From the NCBI RefSeq assembly GCF_002157735.2, contig NZ_AP018689.1:62001-126000 (forward strand): a stretch of 64,000 nt of DNA, written 5' to 3'. The notes beneath the pieces were generated by a model. It saw only the letters and a list, made by a program, of their open reading frames with translations, did not search any database and was not told where the DNA came from. The position numbers and the translations under genes were made by a program. Source of the DNA: Vibrio aphrogenes (GTDB taxonomy: Bacteria; Pseudomonadota; Gammaproteobacteria; Enterobacterales; Vibrionaceae). Shown here in pieces: positions 50,655-64,000 of the stretch (positions are counted from its first letter, which is position 1; every line of letters starts with the position of its first letter).

Positions 50655-51668
50655 ATGAAACACGGATGGTTAATGATGAGTTGGTGGTTATTGCTTGGAC
50701 TTTTTAGTCACAGCAGTGCAGCGACCGTCATGACTCAAGAAGAGGCCTCCTCTTGGATGGTCAACCCACAAGTCCAAGTGTCCACCGAACAACTGTATCA
50801 ATTGGCTTTACAAGATAAGATCGCTGATCTTCAAACAGCACTCCAAGCAATTCCTTTGCCTAAGCAAGAAGTCACCCGTTACCTCTTATTAAAAAGAATT
50901 GAAAGTGACCACTTGGCCTTATCACCAAGCTTGTTGGTATTTCTCCAATCTCAGCAGCAACAGCAACCGGTTTATCAATTAATAGAGTCGTATGAGGATT
51001 ACTCTACCTCTTACCCTGCCTTTAATACTGCTTTAGTTGCCAATCGTGTACTGTCTGCATGGCAGCAAGAGCAACACAATATTGATCTTATCATGGCGGT
51101 AGAAAGTGGAGAGTTGCAATTAAAAGATTGGCTGCAAGGGGATGAGTTTCAACGTCAACAAAAAGAGCAATTATTTTTGCAAGAAGTGGATCGTTTTTCT
51201 GAGGCGGCGTTGCAACAATTAGTTCAGCAAATTGATGGCTCTAGCGTGGTGCAATGGTTGCCGTCCACGGCGATTGTGATCAAATTGGCGCAGCGGACCC
51301 AAGATGAAAAGTTATACGATGTCTTGTGGAAAATGAAAGCCAATGATTCTAGCGTGGAGGAAGTGCAGCGCTTAGGCCAAGTTGCAGATAGTTTTTCTCT
51401 GCAACAAGTGATGAATGCAACTAAAAACCCGGTATTAAAACCGCTCGCAATACAACAACTCGTCAAGGTGCAGCCTATGACGCCATCGATACAAGCATTT
51501 TTAATCGAGAAATTGAATCAAAATAGTGATGGCTTAATGGTGGCAAGAGCACTATCGGAAAGTGAGCATCACGATTGGTTGGTTTCTCTTGTACAAGAGG
51601 GACAAGTGAGTCACGGACAAAATCTACTACAATCCATGCAAGCTTATCTCAGCATTTCTGCTCAGTAA
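50655..51668 (+). CDS. unrecognised exported protein, Gln-rich helical
   Basis: 337 residues. The start ATG is 8 bases after AGGAAG; a GTG three codons earlier is inside that site. A clear signal peptide (Lys-His, then WLMMSWWLLLGLF, cleavage likely after SHSSAA) points to the periplasm. The rest is helical, Gln-rich and shows loose repeats of about 35 residues that may be HEAT- or TPR-like. I recognise no enzymatic motif. It lies between rho and ubiD in the same direction; 114 bases separate it from ubiD, with no strong terminator. The function is unknown. Confidence 0.8.
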   Translation: MKHGWLMMSWWLLLGLFSHSSAATVMTQEEASSWMVNPQVQVSTEQLYQLALQDKIADLQTALQAIPLPKQEVTRYLLLKRIESDHLALSPSLLVFLQSQQQQQPVYQLIESYEDYSTSYPAFNTALVANRVLSAWQQEQHNIDLIMAVESGELQLKDWLQGDEFQRQQKEQLFLQEVDRFSEAALQQLVQQIDGSSVVQWLPSTAIVIKLAQRTQDEKLYDVLWKMKANDSSVEEVQRLGQVADSFSLQQVMNATKNPVLKPLAIQQLVKVQPMTPSIQAFLIEKLNQNSDGLMVARALSESEHHDWLVSLVQEGQVSHGQNLLQSMQAYLSISAQ

Positions 51669-51782
51669 GCGCTTCGATATTATTGAGTAATGAGAAGGAT
51701 TTCGCTTTTATTAGCGAGGCCATGTATATTGTATGGCTTGTGTATATAATCGCCATCACAGCAAGCATCCATTAGGAAGGTT

Positions 51783-53648
51783 ATGAGCTTTAGAGATTTA
51801 CGTGACTTTATTGAACGCTTAGAAAGGAATGGCTTACTTAAGCGAATTTCACATCCTGTTGATCCACATTATGAGATGACCGAAATCAGTGACCGTACTT
51901 TACGCGCTGGTGGCCCTGCCTTATTGTTTGAACATCCTATCGGTTATGACATGCCGGTGTTAACCAATCTATTCGGGACACCTGAACGAGTGGCTTTGGG
52001 CATGGGGCGTGAGCGAGTGGAGGAATTGCGTGAAGTCGGTAAATTACTGGCCTTTTTAAAAGAACCTGAGCCGCCTAAAGGCTTTAAAGATGCTTTGGGG
52101 AAATTACCTCTATTTAAGCAAGTCTTAAACATGCCAGTGAAGAGACTACGTTCAGCCGCTTGTCAAAAAATCGTTTGGCAAGGCGATGAGGTCGATTTAG
52201 ATCGTATTCCAGTGATGAGCTGTTGGCCTGGTGATGTAGCTCCGCTTTTAACTTGGGGCTTAACGATAACCAAAGGACCAAATAAAAAACGCCAAAACCT
52301 AGGGATTTATCGTCAACAAAAGATCGCTAAAAATAAGGTGATTATGCGTTGGCTTGCTCATCGTGGTGGTGCTTTGGATTTGCGAGATTGGATGGAAACC
52401 CACCCCGGAGAGCCTTTTCCAGTGTCTGTGGCATTTGGGGCCGATCCGGCAACCATTCTTGGGGCGGTCACACCAATACCGGATACCTTATCAGAGTACG
52501 CTTTTGCTGGCTTATTGCGTGGTAGTAAAACTGAAGTCGTAAAATCCATCAGTAATGATCTTGATATCCCTGCGAGCGCGGAATTAGTTTTAGAAGGCTA
52601 TATTGACCCGCAGGAATTTGCCGATGAAGGGCCATATGGTGATCACACTGGCTATTATAACGAACCAGAACAACACCACGTTTTTACCATCACCCATATT
52701 ACTATGCGTGAGCAAGCCATTTATCACAGTACGTATACTGGCCGTCCACCGGATGAGCCTGCGGTGCTTGGTGTGGCATTAAATGAAGTGTTCGTGCCTA
52801 TTTTACAAAAGCAATTTCCTGAAATTACCGACTTTTATCTCCCGCCGGAAGGTTGCTCCTATCGCATGGCGGTAGTGACAATGAAAAAACAATATCCGGG
52901 TCATGCCAAAAGGGTGATGATGGGAGTGTGGTCTTTTCTACGTCAATTTATGTACACCAAATTTGTTTTAGTGTGTGATGAAGACGTGGATGCAAGAGAT
53001 TGGTCAAGTGTTTCAAAAGCCATGGTGCAACACATGGAACCGGAACGAGATACGTTATTTATTGATCATACGCCAATCGACTCTTTGGATTTTGCTTCGC
53101 CAGTGGCGGGGCTCGGTTCCAAAATGGGGCTTGATATAACCAAGAAATGGCCAGAGGAAATTGCATTATCACAACCACAATTGCAATCAGAAGCAAATAA
53201 GGCTCCTTTATTAGCGTTGGATCGAGATGAATTAACGTCTGAGTTTCCTGAGATCCTTGATGTGAACTTTCCCATTGCAGCAGAGTCTCAACAAATTGTT
53301 TTCGTGAAGATCACCAAGCAACAACCCAAACAAGGCCTTGATCTCATCGCGCGTTTGAGAGCTCATTTCATTGACAGAGTTAACGTGAAGTACATCGTTG
53401 TGTGTGACGGTGATGTTGATATTAAGGATTGGAATGATGTGATTTGGGCGATCACCACTCGTATTGACCCTTCGCGCGATAGTTTATTGTTGAGCGATGA
53501 ACAAGGCTCAACCTTAGGGCTTGATGCCACAAATAAATTACCACAAGAAATCACTCGAGAATGGGGAACACCAATTATCAAAGATCCTCAGCTGGTGGCA
53601 AAAATCGACCATATTTGGGATAGCTTGAATATCTTGCCATCTAAATGA
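51783..53648 (+). CDS. ubiD: 4-hydroxy-3-polyprenylbenzoate decarboxylase UbiD
   Basis: UbiD removes the carboxyl group of the prenylated benzoate in ubiquinone synthesis, using prenylated FMN made by UbiX. It has 621 residues, against 497 in E. coli; the extra C-terminal part (after about 490) repeats the pattern [20 protein letters not shown]. Family patterns include [29 protein letters not shown] and TGRPPDEP, with the catalytic Glu-Arg-Glu region. Its stop overlaps the next gene by ATGA. Confidence 0.95.
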   Translation: MSFRDLRDFIERLERNGLLKRISHPVDPHYEMTEISDRTLRAGGPALLFEHPIGYDMPVLTNLFGTPERVALGMGRERVEELREVGKLLAFLKEPEPPKGFKDALGKLPLFKQVLNMPVKRLRSAACQKIVWQGDEVDLDRIPVMSCWPGDVAPLLTWGLTITKGPNKKRQNLGIYRQQKIAKNKVIMRWLAHRGGALDLRDWMETHPGEPFPVSVAFGADPATILGAVTPIPDTLSEYAFAGLLRGSKTEVVKSISNDLDIPASAELVLEGYIDPQEFADEGPYGDHTGYYNEPEQHHVFTITHITMREQAIYHSTYTGRPPDEPAVLGVALNEVFVPILQKQFPEITDFYLPPEGCSYRMAVVTMKKQYPGHAKRVMMGVWSFLRQFMYTKFVLVCDEDVDARDWSSVSKAMVQHMEPERDTLFIDHTPIDSLDFASPVAGLGSKMGLDITKKWPEEIALSQPQLQSEANKAPLLALDRDELTSEFPEILDVNFPIAAESQQIVFVKITKQQPKQGLDLIARLRAHFIDRVNVKYIVVCDGDVDIKDWNDVIWAITTRIDPSRDSLLLSDEQGSTLGLDATNKLPQEITREWGTPIIKDPQLVAKIDHIWDSLNILPSK

Positions 53649-53914
53649 AGCATAAAGTATGGATAAAGCCAGATGATATTGTATTTGAAGTCGATTCACT
53701 TCAAACCCTATTGTCTGCAGCACAGGAACAAGGAGTAAGTTTGCCGTACCGATGTAAATTAGGTGCTTGCATGACTTGTCTTTGTAAAAAAATAGAAGGG
53801 GAAGTGGAATATCGCCTTGAACCTATGTTGACTCAACAAGAGCAGCAACAGGGATGGATATTGCCTTGCCAAGCATACGCAAAAAGTCACTTAGTGTTAA
53901 TGCTGGAAGAGTGA
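53645..53914 (+). CDS. plant-type 2Fe-2S ferredoxin
   Basis: An 89-residue electron carrier. The cluster ligands are Cys37, Cys42, Cys45 and Cys75 (CKLGACMTC, then C about 30 on), the plant/[2Fe-2S] spacing. One extra Cys (47) follows the motif. It overlaps the end of ubiD by 4 bases and lies 12 bases before fre, so the three are translated as one unit. The natural reading is that Fre, an NAD(P)H-flavin reductase, or a partner passes electrons to it. A link to UbiD/prenyl-FMN chemistry or to quinone hydroxylation is inference. Confidence 0.92.
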   Translation: MKHKVWIKPDDIVFEVDSLQTLLSAAQEQGVSLPYRCKLGACMTCLCKKIEGEVEYRLEPMLTQQEQQQGWILPCQAYAKSHLVLMLEE

Positions 53915-53926
53915 CAAGAGGGAATC

Positions 53927-54640
53927 ATGACCATTGAATGTAAAGTAAAATCTATTGAGCCATTAGCAAGTAACACCTTTCGAATCTTGCTGCATCCACA
54001 ATCTCCCGTTTCTTTTAAAGCAGGGCAGTATTTAATGGTGGTGATGGGGGAAAAGGACAAACGCCCATTTTCAATCGCAAGCAGTCCGTGTCGCCATTTA
54101 GGTGAACTTGAATTACATATCGGGGCGGCGGAACATAATGCCTATGCCATTGAAGTAGTTGAAGCAATGAATCAGGCATTTGCAGATGGCAGTAGTATTC
54201 AAATTGATGCTCCACATGGAGAGGCATGGTTACAAGAAGATAATCAGCAACCTTTGTTATTGATTGCTGGAGGTACTGGCTTTAGTTATGTGCGTTCAAT
54301 ACTTGATCATTGCATTAGCCAAAAAAACACTCAACCCATTTATTTGTATTGGGGCGCTAAAGACAGTTCTCAGCTTTATGCCATGGAGGAGCTGCACGCG
54401 ATAGCCAAGCAACATAATCATGTGCATTTTGTTCCGGTCATTGAGTCAGAAGAAAACAACTGGGCAGGAAAGATCGGCAATGTATTAGAAGCGATCGAGC
54501 AAGATTTTGAGTCTTTAGCTGAATTTGACATCTATATTGCTGGCCGATTTGAAATGGCAGGAGCAGCGAGAGAACGATTTACTCAATATAAACAAGCTAA
54601 TCGTCAAAGAATGTATGCTGATGCCTATGCATTTCTATAA
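53927..54640 (+). CDS. fre: NAD(P)H-flavin reductase Fre
   Basis: A 237-residue FNR-superfamily enzyme that reduces free flavins (FMN, FAD, riboflavin) with NAD(P)H. The flavin motif is RPFSIASSP, the nucleotide motif is [15 protein letters not shown], and the C-terminal IYIAGRFEM completes the fold. In Vibrio, Fre and its relative LuxG supply FMNH2 to luciferase, and in many bacteria fre follows ubiD. It ends the ubiD-ferredoxin-fre unit, closed by a terminator. Confidence 0.95.
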   Translation: MTIECKVKSIEPLASNTFRILLHPQSPVSFKAGQYLMVVMGEKDKRPFSIASSPCRHLGELELHIGAAEHNAYAIEVVEAMNQAFADGSSIQIDAPHGEAWLQEDNQQPLLLIAGGTGFSYVRSILDHCISQKNTQPIYLYWGAKDSSQLYAMEELHAIAKQHNHVHFVPVIESEENNWAGKIGNVLEAIEQDFESLAEFDIYIAGRFEMAGAARERFTQYKQANRQRMYADAYAFL

Positions 54641-54669
54641 TAACTCATCGATTCGATGACTATTTATAC

Positions 54670-54696
54670 AAAAAAGAGGCCTTGTGCCTCTTTTTT
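54670..54696 (+). terminator. terminator after fre
   Basis: AAAAAGAGGC / GCCTCTTTTT with loop CTTGT. Confidence 0.88.
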
Positions 54697-54737
54697 AATC
54701 GAACAAAAAGAAAATCAAAAAAAACTGAAAAAAGATC

Positions 54738-54765
54738 TTGCCAATGTGATTTGGATCTCTATAAT
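54738..54765 (+). promoter_or_regulatory. rRNA operon C promoter P1
   Basis: TTGCCA (54738-54743), a 16-base spacer and TATAAT (54760-54765) followed by GCGCCCTCACTGACACGG. Confidence 0.85.
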
Positions 54766-54846
54766 GCGCCCTCACTGACACGGAGCACGCAGCCAAGCTG
54801 CAGCACGGGTTAGAGGTCAAAGCCTTCTCAAAAAGGTTAGCGAAAA

Positions 54847-54892
54847 CAGCCTCGGCTAGTTTGATTTCACTTTCGAAAGTGAAAGAAATAAA
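54847..54892 (+). repeat. double-hairpin spacer element, copy between P1 and P2 of operon C
   Basis: CAGCCTCGGCTAGTTTGAT is followed by the hairpin TTTCACTTTCGAAAGTGAAA and AAATAA. Operons A and B have no insertion at this place. It is a diverged copy of the element at 21235. Confidence 0.65.
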
Positions 54893-54908
54893 AGTTTTAA
54901 AAAAGTGT

Positions 54909-54936
54909 TTGACACGAGCTTTTAAATCGCTAAAAT
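54909..54936 (+). promoter_or_regulatory. rRNA operon C promoter P2
   Basis: TTGACA (54909-54914), a 16-base spacer and TAAAAT (54931-54936). Confidence 0.78.
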
Positions 54937-54984
54937 GGCCGCCCTGTTCAACGAGATGCACTAAGCATTATCGATAAGAACAAC

Positions 54985-54995
54985 GCTCTTTAACA
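54985..54995 (+). promoter_or_regulatory. leader boxA, operon C
   Basis: GCTCTTTAACA. Confidence 0.76.
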
Positions 54996-55237
54996 ATTTA
55001 AACCTATCAATCTGTGTGGGCACTCGTTGATGATAATCAAAAAGCTTCTCTCTTTTAACGAAGAAGAAAAGCAAAAATGATTTCAATGAACCGAGTGACC
55101 AAATCGATTATTAGTTTACTAATGATTGGCACAGTCAATTCATTATCTATCTGTTGGATAGATAATAGCTTTAAAGTTACTTCTTCTTTTAAGAAGAATA
55201 GTTTTGAAGTCAGTATTCGTTGAGTCACAAAATCTTA

Positions 55238-56779
<1,542 letters not shown>

Positions 56780-56871
56780 TACGAAGATTATTTTTGATGA
56801 GTACCCACACAGATTGATTAGGTTTATATAGAAAAGAGTTCAGAAAGCATCCCATTGCTTTCAAATCCTGT

Positions 56872-56947
56872 GTCCCGTTCGTCTAGAGGCCTAGGACACC
56901 GCCCTTTCACGGCGGTAACAGGGGTTCGACTCCCCTACGGGATACCA
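56872..56947 (+). tRNA. tRNA-Glu (TTC)
   Basis: A 76-nt gene with encoded CCA, an anticodon loop CTTTCAC (TTC) and acceptor arms GTCCCGT and ACGGGAT. Confidence 0.96.
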
Positions 56948-56975
56948 CTTCCTTCTCTTAAGAGATAGAAGATAT

Positions 56976-57051
56976 GGGTCGTTAGCTCAGTTGGTAGAGC
57001 AGTTGACTTTTAATCAATTGGTCGCAGGTTCGAATCCTGCACGACCCACCA
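56976..57051 (+). tRNA. tRNA-Lys (TTT)
   Basis: A 76-nt gene with encoded CCA, an anticodon loop CTTTTAA (TTT) and acceptor arms GGGTCGT and ACGACCC. Confidence 0.96.
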
Positions 57052-57091
57052 TTCCTCCATAGGAATGCTTATTTTAGATAAGAAAATTTAT

Positions 57092-57167
57092 GGGCGATTA
57101 GCTCAGTTGGGAGAGCACCTGCCTTACAAGCAGGGGGTCACTGGTTCGAGCCCGGTATCGCCCACCA
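57092..57167 (+). tRNA. tRNA-Val (TAC)
   Basis: A 76-nt gene with encoded CCA, an anticodon loop CTTACAA (TAC) and acceptor arms GGGCGAT and ATCGCCC. Confidence 0.96.
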
Positions 57168-57269
57168 CTCTTTAAATACTTTTACGATGTCACGCATCCG
57201 GTTTTATAAATTGGATGGGGCTATTTGTCGCTGAAAGTCTTTAAAAAGTGGTTTCAATAGAAACTCTTT

Positions 57270-57280
57270 GCTCTTTAACA
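57270..57280 (+). promoter_or_regulatory. spacer boxA, operon C
   Basis: GCTCTTTAACA. Confidence 0.72.
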
Positions 57281-57507
57281 ATTTGGAAAGCTGACTGATA
57301 ACGACTTTATGTTGTTATCAAATAAAAGTTCTCAATGTTTATCTTTAAGATAAACACACAACACACATTCAAGTGTCTTGTATTCAAACAAACAATGTAT
57401 TGTTTGTTCTATTGAGTCCGGCAACGATATTTAAGATTACCCTCTTAAATATCAACAAACTAAAACCTTATTTAGTTGACATACATAAAGACCCTTTTGG
57501 GTTGTAT

Positions 57508-60395
<2,888 letters not shown>

Positions 60396-60524
60396 ACAAC
60401 ACCTAAAGGGTTTTGATGGACTTAATAGATATAAGACATGCTTGAATGAGTGTGAGAACGAGTTAGAGATAACAAAGCAGCTTTCCGAATTAAGTTAAAC
60501 GCTTGAGCGTTTAACAAAAGAATT

Positions 60525-60644
60525 TGCTTGGCGACCATAGCGCTTTGGACCCACCTGATTCCATGCCGAACTCAGAAGTGAAACGAAGTAGCGCCGATGG
60601 TAGTGTGGGGTCTCCCCATGTGAGAGTAGGACATCGCCAGGCTT
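60525..60644 (+). rRNA. rrf: 5S ribosomal RNA, operon C
   Basis: A 120-nt gene, same as the other two complete copies. No distal tRNA follows. Confidence 0.96.
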
Positions 60645-60657
60645 TAATTTTGAGTAA

Positions 60658-60686
60658 TAGCCCGTAACGCTACGGGCTTTTATTTT
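60658..60686 (+). terminator. terminator of rRNA operon C
   Basis: AGCCCGTA / TACGGGCT with loop ACGC, then TTTATTTT. It lies between operons C and D. Confidence 0.85.
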
Positions 60687-60736
60687 CACTCAAAACGAGT
60701 GGAGTCAAAATAATGTTTTTAAATGAAAATATTATC

Positions 60737-60766
60737 TTGACTTTCAAAATTGGAAGTGTATTATAC
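60737..60766 (+). promoter_or_regulatory. single promoter of tandem rRNA operon D
   Basis: TTGACT (60737-60742) with TATTAT (60759-60764) after 16 bases, or TTATAC (60761-60766) after 18. The P1/P2 pair and the GC-rich discriminator of operons A-C are absent. Confidence 0.65.
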
Positions 60767-60810
60767 GCATCCTGCTTAGGTGAGATGAGAATCAAGCCAT
60801 TGAAAGCAAA

Positions 60811-60821
60811 GCTCTTTAACA
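60811..60821 (+). promoter_or_regulatory. leader boxA, operon D
   Basis: GCTCTTTAACA. From here the leader matches that of operon B through to 16S. Confidence 0.76.
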
Positions 60822-60912
60822 ATTTAAACCTATCAATCTGTGTGGGCACTCGTTGATGATAATCAAAAAGATTTATCAATGAACTGAGTGACCAAACGGC
60901 TATTAAAAGAGT

Positions 60913-60957
60913 CAGCCTTGAGCTGGTTTGATTTCACTTTTTAAAGTGAAAATAAAT
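60913..60957 (+). repeat. double-hairpin spacer element, leader copy of operon D
   Basis: Same sequence and position relative to boxA and 16S as the copy at 21235-21279. Confidence 0.7.
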
Positions 60958-61100
60958 AATAGCGGCACAGTCAATTCATTATCTATCTGTTGGATAGATA
61001 ATAGCTTTAAAGTTACTTCTTCTTTTTAAGAAGAATAGTTTTGAAGTCAGTATTCGTTGAGCCGGTCGTCTCTTTATTTAAGAGCGGCCACAAAAACTTT

Positions 61101-62642
<1,542 letters not shown>

Positions 62643-62734
62643 TACGAAGATTATTTTTGATGAGTACCCACACAGATTGATTAGGTTTATATAGAAAAGA
62701 GTTCAGAAAGCATCCCATTGCTTTCAAATCCTGT

Positions 62735-62810
62735 GTCCCGTTCGTCTAGAGGCCTAGGACACCGCCCTTTCACGGCGGTAACAGGGGTTCGACTCCCCTA
62801 CGGGATACCA
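62735..62810 (+). tRNA. tRNA-Glu (TTC)
   Basis: A copy of the operon C gene at 56872, with encoded CCA and anticodon TTC. Confidence 0.96.
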
Positions 62811-62838
62811 CTTCCTTCTCTTAAGAGATAGAAGATAT

Positions 62839-62914
62839 GGGTCGTTAGCTCAGTTGGTAGAGCAGTTGACTTTTAATCAATTGGTCGCAGGTTCGAATCC
62901 TGCACGACCCACCA
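62839..62914 (+). tRNA. tRNA-Lys (TTT)
   Basis: A copy of the operon C gene at 56976, with encoded CCA and anticodon TTT. Confidence 0.96.
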
Positions 62915-62954
62915 TTCCTCCATAGGAATGCTTATTTTAGATAAGAAAATTTAT

Positions 62955-63030
62955 GGGCGATTAGCTCAGTTGGGAGAGCACCTGCCTTACAAGCAGGGGG
63001 TCACTGGTTCGAGCCCGGTATCGCCCACCA
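62955..63030 (+). tRNA. tRNA-Val (TAC)
   Basis: A copy of the operon C gene at 57092, with encoded CCA and anticodon TAC. Confidence 0.96.
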
Positions 63031-63132
63031 CTCTTTAAATACTTTTACGATGTCACGCATCCGGTTTTATAAATTGGATGGGGCTATTTGTCGCTGAAAG
63101 TCTTTAAAAAGTGGTTTCAATAGAAACTCTTT

Positions 63133-63143
63133 GCTCTTTAACA
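63133..63143 (+). promoter_or_regulatory. spacer boxA, operon D
   Basis: GCTCTTTAACA. Confidence 0.72.
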
Positions 63144-63370
63144 ATTTGGAAAGCTGACTGATAACGACTTTATGTTGTTATCAAATAAAAGTTCTCAATG
63201 TTTATCTTTAAGATAAACACACAACACACATTCAAGTGTCTTGTATTCAAACAAACAATGTATTGTTTGTTCTATTGAGTCCGGCAACGATATTTAAGAT
63301 TACCCTCTTAAATATCAACAAACTAAAACCTTATTTAGTTGACATACATAAAGACCCTTTTGGGTTGTAT

Positions 63371-64000
63371 GGTTAAGTGAATAAGCGTACACGGTGGATG
63401 CCTAGGCAGTCAGAGGCGATGAAGGACGTATTAACTTGCGATAAGCGTAGATTAGGCAGTAAAAGCCACTTGAGTCTACGATTTCCGAATGGGGAAACCC
63501 AGTTGCATAAGCAACTATCATTAACTGAATACATAGGTTAATGAGGCGAACTCGGGGAACTGAAACATCTAAGTACCCGAAGGAAGAGAAATCAACCGAG
63601 ATTCCGAAAGTAGCGGCGAGCGAAATTGGATTAGCCCTTAAGCTTTTAATGATGCAGGTGAACAAGCTGGAAAGCTTGGCGATACAGGGTGATAGCCCCG
63701 TAACCGACACATCATAATCAGTGAAATCGAGTAAGGCGGGACACGTGTTATCCTGTCTGAATATGGGGGGACCATCCTCCAAGGCTAAATACTCCTGACT
63801 GACCGATAGTGAACCAGTACCGTGAGGGAAAGGCGAAAAGAACCCCTGTGAGGGGAGTGAAATAGAACCTGAAACCGTGTACGTACAAGCAGTAGGAGCA
63901 CCTTCGTGGTGTGACTGCGTACCTTTTGTATAATGGGTCAGCGACTTATATTTAGTAGCAAGGTTAACCGTATAGGGGAGCCGTAGGGAAACCGAGTCTT
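63371..64000 (+). rRNA. rrl: 23S ribosomal RNA, operon D (5' part, cut by window end)
   Basis: The first 630 nt of 23S, starting GGTTAAGTGAATAAGCG; the rest lies outside the window. Confidence 0.95.

Larger units (their letters stand above)
56780..57507 (+). other. 16S-23S spacer of operon C, with tRNA-Glu, Lys and Val
   Basis: A 728-base spacer with three tRNA genes, a boxA and the usual RNase III arms. It has the same length and order as the spacer of operon D. Confidence 0.82.
62643..63370 (+). other. 16S-23S spacer of operon D, with tRNA-Glu, Lys and Val
   Basis: 728 bases, same length and gene order as the operon C spacer, and apparently the same sequence. Confidence 0.82.

Overview
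This window is chromosomal DNA of a gamma-proteobacterium, almost certainly a Vibrionaceae (Vibrio-type) main chromosome. The 16S and 23S sequences, the hemCDXY/cyaA and thiCEFSGH clusters, the H-NS-like TsrA gene, the long UbiD and the 2Fe-2S ferredoxin between ubiD and fre all fit Vibrio. I cannot name the species from sequence alone. Four rRNA operons all read left to right and two perfect parS sites lie in and just after the thi operon. Both facts place the window near the chromosomal replication origin, with oriC probably to the left. No oriC or dnaA is visible.

Layout. 1-946: the 3' end of murI, convergent with a membrane-anchored RRM protein gene. 1139-7004: rRNA operon A (P1/P2, 16S, tRNA-Ile, tRNA-Ala, 23S, 5S, tRNA-Ser, terminator). 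7095-7490: a decayed IS630-family transposase. 7641-11698: hemCDXY on the minus strand, divergent from cyaA (11967-14501). 14578-17986: fadBA on the minus strand, preceded by a FadR-like operator and a perfect 18-bp palindrome. 18198-20853: yigZ-trkH-hemG. 20930-26708: rRNA operon B (no spacer tRNA, tRNA-Asp after 5S). 27135-27518: crcB. 27534-33901: a TPP-riboswitch-controlled thiCEFSGH operon carrying two parS sites (one in thiE, one after thiH). 33999-37341: an aminopeptidase P, tsrA and an EamA transporter. 37436-43602: rmuC, ubiE-ubiJ-ubiB and tatABC. 43672-47283: tatD, hemB, gppA. 47300-50532: rhlB, trxA, rho. 50655-54640: an unknown periplasmic protein, ubiD, a ferredoxin and fre. 54738-60686: rRNA operon C (tRNA-Glu-Lys-Val in the spacer). 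60737-64000: a tandem rRNA operon D, truncated in its 23S by the window end.

The protein genes are mostly core metabolism. Heme synthesis is spread over three loci (hemCDXY, hemG, hemB). Ubiquinone synthesis has two (ubiEJB, ubiD). There are also fatty-acid oxidation, thiamine synthesis, twin-arginine export, RNA decay and termination (rhlB, rho), (p)ppGpp turnover (gppA) and cAMP synthesis (cyaA).

No new defence or mobile system is present. The least explained signals are in non-coding DNA. A roughly 45-bp double-hairpin element occurs in both orientations at different sites in rRNA leaders and spacers. Tandem operon D appears to be a mosaic of operons B and C. Other items are paired operators upstream of fadB, a nested inverted repeat before crcB, and an unassigned N-terminal half on ThiE.
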